This document shows, one piece after another, positions 25,726 through 33,155 of a stretch of DNA of 64,000 nucleotides; position 1 is the stretch's first letter, and the number at the start of each line of letters is the position of its first letter. The stretch spans positions 1 through 64,000 of the forward strand of contig CALUWI010000005.1 of assembly GCA_944324465.1 (NCBI GenBank), given 5' to 3'. A model generated the notes under the pieces. The model searched no databases and was not told where the DNA came from. It saw only the letters and a list, made by a program, of their open reading frames with translations. Both the position numbers and the translations under genes were made by a program. Origin of the DNA: an uncultured Mucispirillum sp. (lineage in GTDB: Bacteria > Chrysiogenota > Deferribacteres > Deferribacterales > Mucispirillaceae).

Positions 25726-25959
25726 TTATTTACCGTGTTGTTTTTTACCATAGTGTTTTGCTTCTGCTGCAAAATCTTCGGCATCTTCTTTGATTGATTC
25801 TATAAGTGCAGCAGCATCTTCTTTTAATTTAAGACCTTTACCAGCTGCTTTTGCAAGCATACTTCTCACTTGTGGAGAGCGTGCAGAATACACTATTAAA
25901 CCACCAACAGCAACACCTGCTAAAAAATATAAAAGTTTGTTTCCACCAATATTGTCCAT
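25726..25959 (-). CDS. Small single-helix protein, PacL/DUF6110/YtxH-like, partner of the P-type ATPase
   Basis: The 77-residue protein has one transmembrane helix (about residues 8-25). After it comes the basic segment RSPQVRSMLAKAAGKGLKLK and a long acidic amphipathic helix (EDAAALIESIKEDAEDFAAEAK), then a short tail with His69 and His75. This layout resembles PacL1 of mycobacteria (DUF1490), which binds metal and stabilises the P-type ATPase CtpC encoded beside it, and DUF6110 proteins beside metal ATPases in Firmicutes and Fusobacteria (from memory). It is the first gene of the operon, 15 nt upstream of the ATPase gene, with AAGGAG before the ATG. A generic YtxH-type stress protein is the alternative. 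Confidence 0.65.
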   Translation of the reverse strand: MDNIGGNKLLYFLAGVAVGGLIVYSARSPQVRSMLAKAAGKGLKLKEDAAALIESIKEDAEDFAAEAKHYGKKQHGK

Positions 25960-25993
25960 ATTATTACTCCTTAGTAAATTTTATATATTTAGT

Positions 25994-26027
25994 TTTATAC
26001 ACTTAAATAAATTTAGTTTCAACTAAA
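25994..26027 (-). promoter_or_regulatory. Promoter and palindromic operator of the metal-ATPase operon
   Basis: On the minus strand TTGAAA (26017-26022) and TATAAA (25994-25999) are exactly 17 bp apart, 35 nt before the first ATG. The -35 box lies inside a palindrome, TTTAGTT-TC-AACTAAA (26012-26027), with 7-bp arms. A second half-like TTTAGTTTTA lies at 25988-25997 over the -10. The dyad resembles DtxR/MntR-type metalloregulator sites in size and symmetry. The regulator is not in the window. Confidence 0.6.
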
Positions 26028-26150
26028 ATTTTTAATATTTTTAAAATTTCTTGCTGGTAAAAATTGTTAAGAAGTATAAGTTTATATTGAAATAATATAG
26101 AATATAATATACTTTTATATGTGTTTTAAATAATTTATAGAGGATTTAAA

Positions 26151-26789
26151 ATGAAAAAAAATAAAAATAAAAAATCAGGTTTATTATATAAATCAGTTGG
26201 CTTTATGCTGTTTTTAGGTGTAATAGTTATGGTTATTATTGTAACAAGCAGCTTTCGTTCTGATAAAAGTTTTACATCAAGTGATAATGTAAAAATAACA
26301 GATAATAGTCTTGGTTATGAAACTTTTGAAAATATTAAAAAGGGTAATATTAAAATATCATGTAATGATGCAAAAAAACTTGGTGCTCTTTTTGTTCAAA
26401 TTAATAATGAAATGACAAATGATAATATAAGTGAAGCTCAAATGCAGGAATATGCTGTTTCTACTCCAGCAAAAAAAGCAATTGATGATTTTAGTATGAA
26501 TTTTGTTTCATTTTTAGAAAATTTTTATGGTCAAAAAAATATTTCTCAGGCAGAAGCAGTGCTGCAGGCTGTTAATATGGAAATATATACAAATATTGTG
26601 CAAACATCTCTTATGATAAATACTGGCAATATTACAGAAAAAGAGTTTTATGATTATTTAAATATTGAATACTGCGGAGTAACACCACCAGCATCATATA
26701 TATCTCCAAAAGATATAGTATTATACTCCATTAATAACTCTTACGGCAGAGAAGCAGTTGATAAAATAATGGATAATGCAAGCAAATAA
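26151..26789 (+). CDS. Hypothetical membrane-anchored protein
   Basis: The 212-residue protein is not recognised. A very basic N terminus (KKNKNKKS) precedes one transmembrane helix at about residues 14-34; the remainder is predicted outside the cytosol. The outer part is helical and contains two Cys (residues about 66 and 180) that could form a disulfide. AGAGG precedes the ATG, and a TATAAT-like box is at 26103-26108. It is transcribed away from the metal-ATPase operon and could share its regulatory region. The next gene has its own promoter, so it may stand alone. Confidence 0.65.
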   Translation: MKKNKNKKSGLLYKSVGFMLFLGVIVMVIIVTSSFRSDKSFTSSDNVKITDNSLGYETFENIKKGNIKISCNDAKKLGALFVQINNEMTNDNISEAQMQEYAVSTPAKKAIDDFSMNFVSFLENFYGQKNISQAEAVLQAVNMEIYTNIVQTSLMINTGNITEKEFYDYLNIEYCGVTPPASYISPKDIVLYSINNSYGREAVDKIMDNASK

Positions 26790-26798
26790 TTATTTATA

Positions 26799-26827
26799 TT
26801 GACAAACAAATAATTATTTCATAAATT
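26799..26827 (+). promoter_or_regulatory. Predicted promoter of the 71-residue protein gene
   Basis: TTGACA (26799-26804) and TAAATT (26822-26827) are 17 bp apart, 34 nt before the ATG. A GGAG ribosome-binding site follows. The strong -35 supports expression of the small gene. Confidence 0.6.
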
Positions 26828-26861
26828 ATATCTATGGGGATAACCCAGCAGGAGTGTAATT

Positions 26862-27077
26862 ATGGCTTATGTTTCTGGTTTACCTTCTTTTGAAAAATCG
26901 CAGATGTTAGGTATGGAATATTCTATAGCAGCTGCCAATAAATCAAAAGGTATATCTCATCAGCATGGTATTACAGAGCTTACTAATACAGATACAGCTA
27001 CTAAACAGGCAAGTATGGCTGGAGCAAATATAGAAGTATCAAAAGGTGTTGGTCAGCTTATTAATGTAGTAGGCTAA
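26862..27077 (+). CDS. Hypothetical small protein (71 aa)
   Basis: I do not recognise this protein. It has no signal peptide, membrane helix or Cys. It is rich in Ser, Ala, Gly and Thr and looks like a helical or partly disordered cytosolic protein; HQHG near the middle is the only metal-like motif. Support for a real gene comes from a consensus -35 promoter and a GGAG ribosome-binding site 7-9 nt before the ATG. The following gene has its own promoter. Protein composition vaguely recalls small flagellar-associated proteins, but this is too weak to assign. Confidence 0.6.
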   Translation: MAYVSGLPSFEKSQMLGMEYSIAAANKSKGISHQHGITELTNTDTATKQASMAGANIEVSKGVGQLINVVG

Positions 27078-27100
27078 GGAAGGTATAATATTTATCATAC

Positions 27101-27130
27101 TTGACTTAATATATAAAATATGCTAGTAAT
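27101..27130 (+). promoter_or_regulatory. Predicted promoter of the 416-residue protein gene
   Basis: TTGACT (27101-27106) and TAGTAA (27124-27129) are 17 bp apart, with an extended -10 TG at 27121-27122. It lies 33 nt before the TTG start. Confidence 0.5.
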
Positions 27131-27162
27131 TTTCCCCGAAATATTTTATAGAGAGTGAAGTT

Positions 27163-28413
27163 TTGTTTGAGAAGTTAACATCATTTAAGCTGGAAAATCT
27201 TTCAGCTTTTTCCGACACTTGTTCGTCTGTTTTAAAAAGAATCAAATTTGTAGACAGCAGTTCATTTATTATTCTTGAAAATACATTTAATATTTTTACT
27301 TTTCACCATATGACTTTAGAAGGTGAACTTATTAAAAAATGGGAATTTGAGTTTGAAGAAGATATGCTGCTTGACTATATTTATATAGACGGCAGGCTTT
27401 ATCTTGTTTTTATTTCACAGTATTCCCAGTATGAAGAAAGTATTGATTTTTACTGTTCCAGCGATGAAGAATTTGAATGGATTGGCTCTATGCAGAAAGA
27501 ATCTTATATGCATGATATGGATTTTCTGCATATATTTAATAAAAATAACAAAGTAAGATTTTTAATTATACGCCATAACAGGCTGCACTTATATACAGTA
27601 GATGAAGAAGATAATAACAGCTCTATCACTATTGATGATGATTATGAAATACATACAAACTTATACCATTTAAATGAAATAGCGGTGTTAGAAGGCAGTA
27701 AATGGATAATCAGCAACGGTTATGCTGTTAATATAAAAGGTAAATTATGGGAAATATATAATACTGATTTAGAATTAGTATGCAGTTTTGAATTTACTGA
27801 TGATTTAATAGACTGGCTTGGTATTTCTGTTTCAGATGATGGCTCACTTATTGCTGCTGCAACAGACTGCAGCGAAGAAGAAAAGGGTGCATTAGCTGTA
27901 TATAATAAAAAAACAGAACAGGTTTACACTCATTATCAAAGGTATGGATTTTTCAGCACAGGTATTGCTGCAGGCAGAGTGTGGGCAACAATAGCAAGTT
28001 CATTTTCAGATATTGGCGGTTTAATGATTTTTGATAAAGAAGCTAATCTGAAATATGCAGTATTAAAAGATGAAGAAGAAGGTGAAAGTTTAAGGGCATA
28101 TAATCCATCACCTGTTATATATCAGGCATTAAGTTTTGAAAGTCTGCCTGATAATAAAGTGTTAATAATAACAGATAATAGTGTATTTTTAACGGATTTA
28201 ACATGCAGAAATATACAGGATTTACCTGCTGAGCCTTATGAATGTATTGATTTATCAAAAGATAAATCTAAATTAATTATGATTTCATATACAAACAGGC
28301 TTTATGGTGGCAACCCTGACCAAAAATATTCAGCAGAAGTGGTGGTATATAAATGGTCAGCTAAACATACACCAGCAAGCATAGTTGATTTAAAATCATA
28401 TAGAAAAAATTAA
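27163..28413 (+). CDS. Hypothetical protein, beta-propeller-like
   Basis: The 416-residue protein has no recognised domain signature, but it is strongly beta-rich. Repeated strand pairs with aromatic and acidic residues (for example KWEFEFEEDMLLDYIYIDGRL, LIDWLGISVSDDGSLIAAATD, LPDNKVLIITDNSVFLTDL) suggest a seven- or eight-bladed propeller of the WD40/YVTN kind. There is no signal peptide, so it is probably cytosolic. The start is a TTG at 27163 with a GAGAG/GAAG purine run upstream; the next in-frame ATG is about 50 residues later and would remove the first strands. A terminator follows. Function unknown. Confidence 0.65.
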   Translation: MFEKLTSFKLENLSAFSDTCSSVLKRIKFVDSSSFIILENTFNIFTFHHMTLEGELIKKWEFEFEEDMLLDYIYIDGRLYLVFISQYSQYEESIDFYCSSDEEFEWIGSMQKESYMHDMDFLHIFNKNNKVRFLIIRHNRLHLYTVDEEDNNSSITIDDDYEIHTNLYHLNEIAVLEGSKWIISNGYAVNIKGKLWEIYNTDLELVCSFEFTDDLIDWLGISVSDDGSLIAAATDCSEEEKGALAVYNKKTEQVYTHYQRYGFFSTGIAAGRVWATIASSFSDIGGLMIFDKEANLKYAVLKDEEEGESLRAYNPSPVIYQALSFESLPDNKVLIITDNSVFLTDLTCRNIQDLPAEPYECIDLSKDKSKLIMISYTNRLYGGNPDQKYSAEVVVYKWSAKHTPASIVDLKSYRKN

Positions 28414-28457
28414 CATAATAGTTTAATAAATTTTAATAAAATCAAGCCTTAAACTGT

Positions 28458-28486
28458 AAAATACCTTGTGTTTTACAAGGTATTTT
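28458..28486 (+). terminator. Terminator after the propeller-like gene
   Basis: A perfect 11-bp stem (28458-28468 with 28476-28486, core TACCTTG/CAAGGTA) has a 7-nt loop. The right arm ends in TTTT. It lies 45 nt after the stop. Confidence 0.75.
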
Positions 28487-28525
28487 GATATATACAGAAT
28501 AATAAAATATGTCCATTATTTTTGT

Positions 28526-28622
28526 TTGACAATATATTAAAAATCATATATTTTAAATAATACCTTTTTGGTATTTTTATGTTTTTATATTTTTTTTATT
28601 ATTTTTTTATTTTATTTTTTTA
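28526..28622 (+). promoter_or_regulatory. Promoter and T-rich leader of the activase gene
   Basis: TTGACA (28526-28531) is followed by TATATT (28547) or TATTTT (28549-28554, 17-bp spacing). The untranslated leader from about 28565 to 28622 is nearly all T in the coding strand, with only one G-containing stretch. This U-rich leader is unlike the other leaders in the window and may be single-stranded to aid ribosome access. Confidence 0.5.
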
Positions 28623-28633
28623 TGAGGCGTAAT

Positions 28634-31600
28634 ATGAATAAGAAAGTTTATCATATGGGGCTTGATATTGGTTCTACTACAATTAAAATCGTAATTACTG
28701 ATGAACATGATAATATGCTTTATCATCAGTATAGAAGACATTTATCTGATATGCGTAATACATTAACTGCATTAATCAGAGAAGCTTATGCAGAATTTCC
28801 AGATGCATATATAACTATAAATGTTACAGGTTCTGGCGGTATATCTGTATCTCAATGGCTTGGTGTAGATTTTATTCAGGAAGTTATTGCATCTACAGAA
28901 TGTATTAAAACTAAAATTCCAGAAACCAATGTTGCAATTGAGCTTGGCGGGGAAGATGCTAAGCTGACATTTTTTGATAACGGCATAGACCAGAGAATGA
29001 ATGAAACTTGTGCCGGCGGTACTGGTGCATTTATTGACCAAATGGCTGTTGTTCTTCAAACTGATGCAGCAGGTCTTAATGAAATGGCAAAAAACTATAA
29101 AACTATTTATCCTATTGCTGCAAGATGCGGTGTATTCGCTAAAACTGATGTACTGCCATTATTAAATGAAGGGGCAGCAAAAGAGGATATTGCAGTTTCT
29201 ATTTTTCAGGCTGTTGTTGACCAGACTATAGGCGGTCTTGCATGCGGAAGAACAATTTCTGGAAATGTTGCATTTTTAGGCGGTCCTTTATTTTTCTTAT
29301 CAGAACTTCGTAAAAGGTTTATTGAAACATTATCTTTAACTCCAAATGAAGTTATTTTCCCAGAACATCCACAGCTTTTTGTTGCTATGGGTGCAGCACT
29401 TGTTTCTAAAAAAAGTAAGGAAGTTTCTTTTAAATCCATTATTGATAAAGTAGAAGCACTGCAAAACACTAAAGTGGAAAGTGAAATTGAGCAGCTGCCT
29501 CGTCTTTTTGAATCAGAAAAAGATTATGAAGAATTTAAAGAACGCCACTCTAAAGAAGGTGTTTTAAATAAAAAAGATTTATCTCTTGCAGAAGGGGACC
29601 TTTATCTTGGTTTAGATGTTGGCTCTACTACTACAAAAGCAATATTAATAGATAAAGATGATAATTTATTATTTGAATCATACTCATCAAACCTTGGCAA
29701 CCCTGTAAAATCTGTTTTACTTGTATTAGAAAAAATATATGCAGCACTGCCGGAAAAAGCATATATCGCTAATTCATGTATTACAGGATATGGCGAAGGC
29801 TTAATTAAAGCGGCTCTTGGTGTTGATGAAGGGGAAGTTGAAACTGTTGCTCACTTTACTGCAGCAAGATATTTTGTGCCAAATGTATCTTTTATTTTAG
29901 ATATTGGCGGACAGGATATGAAATGTATGTATGTTCGTAATGGTGCAATAGATAAAATTGTATTAAATGAAGCCTGTTCTTCTGGCTGCGGCTCATTTAT
30001 TGAAAACTTTGCAAAATCTGTACAGTCTACTGTTCAAGACTTTGCTTCAGCTGCACTTAAAGCAGAACATCCTGTTGATTTAGGTTCAAGATGTACAGTA
30101 TTTATGAACTCAAAAGTTAAACAGGCACAAAAAGAAGGTGCATCAGTAAGTGATATTTCTGCTGGTCTTTCATACTCTGTTGTTCGTAATGCATTATACA
30201 AAGTTATTAAAATGAGCAGTGTGGAAGATTTAGGCGAACATGTAGTTGTGCAGGGTGGTGCATTCTTTAATGATGCAGTATTAAGAGCTTTTGAGCTTTC
30301 TGTTGGCAGTAAAGTAACAAGATTTGCTATTTCTGGCCACATGGGTGCTTTTGGTTCAGCATTAATTGCAAAAGAAAGAAGTGGAAAAGGTAAACACTCC
30401 ACTATTATTAAAGCAGAAGATATTGACAGTTTTCAAATGGAATCAGTTAATGTTAGATGTAAACGCTGCTCTAACCACTGCTTATTAACAGTTAATAAGT
30501 TCGGTGGCAATAAAAAACGCTATATTACTGGTAACAGATGTGAAAAAGGTGTGCAGGAAGTAGAAGAAGCAAATAAACTTCCTAACCTTTATGCTTATAA
30601 AAATATGCGTCTTTTTGAATACTATATTCCATTAAATAAAGAAAATGCACCTCGTGGTGTTGTTGGTATTCCAAGAGTATTAAATATTTATGAAAACTAT
30701 CCATTCTGGTTTACATTATTTACAAACCTTGGTTTCAGAGTGGAAATATCTGATAAATCATCAAAAGAATTATTTAATACAGGACTTGAAACTATTCCAT
30801 CTCAAACAGTATGTTATCCTGCAAAAATAGTGCATGGTCATATAATGAATTTAATAAGCAAAGGTATTAAACGCATATTCTACCCATGTATTCAAAAAGA
30901 AGTACATGAAGAAGGGGCAGATAATAACTATAACTGTCCTGTAGTATGCAGTTACCCTGAAGTTATCAGATTAAATGTAGATGCAATAGCACATGAAAAA
31001 GTTGATTTTATGGGGCCATTTTTACCATTAAATGACTATAAATATTTAGAAAACTCTCTTGTTCAAATGTTTAAACAGTTTAATATTCCAGAACAGGAAG
31101 TGCGTATTGCTGCAAGAAAAGCTGATGCAGAAATGAAAAACTTTAAAAAGGATATCCGCGAAAAAGGGGAAGAAACTCTTGCATATATTGAAAAACATGG
31201 TATTCAAGGTGTTGTTTTATCAGGCAGACCATACCATATTGACCCTGAAATAAATCACGGTATTCCTGAGCTTATTACATCTAACGGACTTGCTGTATTA
31301 ACAGAAGACTCTATTGCTCATCTTGCAACAGTTGAAAGGCCGATGAATGCAGTTGACCAGTGGACATATCATTCAAGATTATATAAAGCTGCTAGTTTTG
31401 TATCAGAACATGATAATATTGAATTAATTCAGCTTAACTCTTTTGGCTGTGGTCTTGATGCTGTTACTACTGAGCAGGTTTATGATATTTTAAACAGACA
31501 TGATAAACTTTATACTGTTATTAAAATAGATGAAGGCAGTAACTTAGGTGCTGTTCGTATCCGTATACGCTCACTTATGGCAGCTATTCAAGACAGGAAA

Positions 31601-32884
31601 AAACGGGGTATCAGCAGAAGTTTTACACCTGCTAAAAAAGGTGCAGAATTTACAAAAGAAATGAAAGATACTCATACTATTATTATTCCGCAGCTTTCAC
31701 CAATTCATATACATTTAATGAAAGAGGCTTTAGTTGCTGAAGGTTATAAAGTAAAAGTATTAGAAACAACTGATAGAAGCGATATAGAATGTGGTTTAAA
31801 ACATATTAATAATGACGCATGTTTTCCTGCTATTGTGGCAGTAGGTCAGTTATTAAACTATGTAATGTCGCCAGAATGTGATACAGAAAGAGTGGCTGTA
31901 CTTATTTCTCAAACTGCAGGTGGCTGCCGTGCTACAAACTATATAGGCTGGCTTAAAAATGCATTAAACAGAGCTGGTTTAAGCCATATACCTGTACTTT
32001 CTTTTAATCTGCATGGTATGGAAGCTCATGAAGGATTTAAAGTAACAATGCCAATGGTTAGGCGTATGGTTATGGGTATATTATATGGTGATTTACTTAT
32101 GAGAATGTTATACAGATGCCGTCCTTATGAAAAAGTAAAGGGCGAAACTGAAGCATTATATAATAAATGGGCAGATATTTGTGCAAGAAATGTGTATAAC
32201 TATAACTGGCGTCAGTTTAAAAAAGATGTCTATGATATTGTGGAAGAATTTGATAATATACCAATGAATGAAACTCGCAAACCTAGAGTTGGTATTGTTG
32301 GTGAAATTTTAATTAAATTCCACCCTGATGCAAATAATAAAGCTGTAGAAGTTATAGAAAGGGAAGGCGGCGAAGCTGTTGTGCCTGACTTTATGGACTT
32401 TGTTTTATACAGTGCTTATGATGATATATATAGAAGTAAATATATGGCAGGCTCTAAAATTCGTAAATATGTTGCAAGATATATTATATGGATGATTGAA
32501 AGAAAAAGAAATATTATGCGTAAAGCATTAAGAAAAAGTAAACACTTTGATGCTATGCCTGATATTTTTGAGCTTGCTCATTTAGCTGAAAAAATAGTTT
32601 CTCTTGGTAATCAGTCTGGTGAAGGCTGGCTGTTAACTGCTGAAATGGTAGAGTTAATAGAAGGCGGTGTTGGTAATATTCTTTGTGTTCAGCCATTTGC
32701 ATGTCTTCCAAACCATGTTACAGGTAAAGGGGTTATGAAAGCATTAAGAGTTGCTTATGACAATGTAAACATTGCAGCAGTAGACTATGACCCAGGTGCA
32801 AGTGAAGTTAACCAGTTAAACCGTATTAAACTTTTAATGAGTGTTGCTCAGAAAAACTTAGCAATCACTAGAAAAGAAATATAA
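28634..32884 (+). CDS. Large acyl-CoA dehydratase activase (two ASKHA domains plus DUF2229)
   Basis: The 1416-residue protein belongs to the activator family of 2-hydroxyacyl-CoA dehydratases and benzoyl-CoA reductases. It has two ASKHA ATPase domains (BcrAD/BadFG type): GLDIGSTTIK near residue 9 with Cys126 (NETCAGGTG), and GLDVGSTTTK near 326 with Cys448 (NEACSSGCG). These Cys are the positions that hold the bridging [4Fe-4S] cluster in dimeric activators. A Cys-rich segment (VRCKRCSNHC, NRCEKG), a DUF2229 region and a dehydratase-subunit-like C terminus follow. I start at the ATG at 28634 behind GAGG; the open frame upstream is a T-rich leader. It is monocistronic, and the target enzyme is unknown. 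Confidence 0.88.
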   Translation: MNKKVYHMGLDIGSTTIKIVITDEHDNMLYHQYRRHLSDMRNTLTALIREAYAEFPDAYITINVTGSGGISVSQWLGVDFIQEVIASTECIKTKIPETNVAIELGGEDAKLTFFDNGIDQRMNETCAGGTGAFIDQMAVVLQTDAAGLNEMAKNYKTIYPIAARCGVFAKTDVLPLLNEGAAKEDIAVSIFQAVVDQTIGGLACGRTISGNVAFLGGPLFFLSELRKRFIETLSLTPNEVIFPEHPQLFVAMGAALVSKKSKEVSFKSIIDKVEALQNTKVESEIEQLPRLFESEKDYEEFKERHSKEGVLNKKDLSLAEGDLYLGLDVGSTTTKAILIDKDDNLLFESYSSNLGNPVKSVLLVLEKIYAALPEKAYIANSCITGYGEGLIKAALGVDEGEVETVAHFTAARYFVPNVSFILDIGGQDMKCMYVRNGAIDKIVLNEACSSGCGSFIENFAKSVQSTVQDFASAALKAEHPVDLGSRCTVFMNSKVKQAQKEGASVSDISAGLSYSVVRNALYKVIKMSSVEDLGEHVVVQGGAFFNDAVLRAFELSVGSKVTRFAISGHMGAFGSALIAKERSGKGKHSTIIKAEDIDSFQMESVNVRCKRCSNHCLLTVNKFGGNKKRYITGNRCEKGVQEVEEANKLPNLYAYKNMRLFEYYIPLNKENAPRGVVGIPRVLNIYENYPFWFTLFTNLGFRVEISDKSSKELFNTGLETIPSQTVCYPAKIVHGHIMNLISKGIKRIFYPCIQKEVHEEGADNNYNCPVVCSYPEVIRLNVDAIAHEKVDFMGPFLPLNDYKYLENSLVQMFKQFNIPEQEVRIAARKADAEMKNFKKDIREKGEETLAYIEKHGIQGVVLSGRPYHIDPEINHGIPELITSNGLAVLTEDSIAHLATVERPMNAVDQWTYHSRLYKAASFVSEHDNIELIQLNSFGCGLDAVTTEQVYDILNRHDKLYTVIKIDEGSNLGAVRIRIRSLMAAIQDRKKRGISRSFTPAKKGAEFTKEMKDTHTIIIPQLSPIHIHLMKEALVAEGYKVKVLETTDRSDIECGLKHINNDACFPAIVAVGQLLNYVMSPECDTERVAVLISQTAGGCRATNYIGWLKNALNRAGLSHIPVLSFNLHGMEAHEGFKVTMPMVRRMVMGILYGDLLMRMLYRCRPYEKVKGETEALYNKWADICARNVYNYNWRQFKKDVYDIVEEFDNIPMNETRKPRVGIVGEILIKFHPDANNKAVEVIEREGGEAVVPDFMDFVLYSAYDDIYRSKYMAGSKIRKYVARYIIWMIERKRNIMRKALRKSKHFDAMPDIFELAHLAEKIVSLGNQSGEGWLLTAEMVELIEGGVGNILCVQPFACLPNHVTGKGVMKALRVAYDNVNIAAVDYDPGASEVNQLNRIKLLMSVAQKNLAITRKEI

Positions 32885-32891
32885 TCTTAAA

Positions 32892-32925
32892 AAATATGGG
32901 GAATTTTTCTCCATATTTCTTATTT
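32892..32925 (+). terminator. First terminator after the activase gene
   Basis: An 11-bp stem (32892-32902 with 32908-32918, core ATATGGGG/TCTCCATAT, one G-T pair) with a 5-nt loop is followed by a T-rich stretch, 8 nt after the stop. Confidence 0.65.
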
Positions 32926-32945
32926 TAAAATTCATCATTATTAAT

Positions 32946-32978
32946 AAAGTGGAGAAAATATCTCCACTTTTTTATTTC
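32946..32978 (+). terminator. Second terminator after the activase gene
   Basis: A perfect 10-bp stem, AAAGTGGAGA (32946-32955) with TCTCCACTTT (32961-32970), is followed by TTTATTTC. Its core resembles the first hairpin, so the pair looks like tandem terminators insulating the downstream secretion genes. Confidence 0.8.
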
Positions 32979-33111
32979 TTAATATATTTTATTATCTGCC
33001 GATAAGTCTAGTGTATATGTAATTTTTTTATATACTTTTATATTTATATTGATAAAATAGTAAAAATTGATTATTTTAAAATAGTTATGTATAAATTTTT
33101 GGCATATAATT

Positions 33112-33120
33112 TGTTATAAT
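33112..33120 (+). promoter_or_regulatory. Extended -10 promoter of the tpsBA operon
   Basis: TGTTATAAT is a consensus extended -10 element, 35 nt before the tpsB ATG. No good -35 is present at 17 bp, as expected for extended -10 promoters. GGAG is the ribosome-binding site. Confidence 0.55.
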
Positions 33121-33155
33121 TTTTTTAATATACTATCCATTTTGGAGCGAGTTTA

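Noticed and set aside
28568-28633. In-frame hydrophobic N-terminal extension of the activase (TTG start)
   Set aside because: The extension is a translation of a T-rich leader, so it is all Phe, Leu, Ile and Tyr by composition. The ATG at 28634 has a GAGG at proper distance and starts at the conserved ASKHA fold.
30034-30402. 122-residue antisense frame inside the activase gene
   Set aside because: It is a shadow frame of a gene with clear domains, and it has no ribosome-binding site or recognisable protein.
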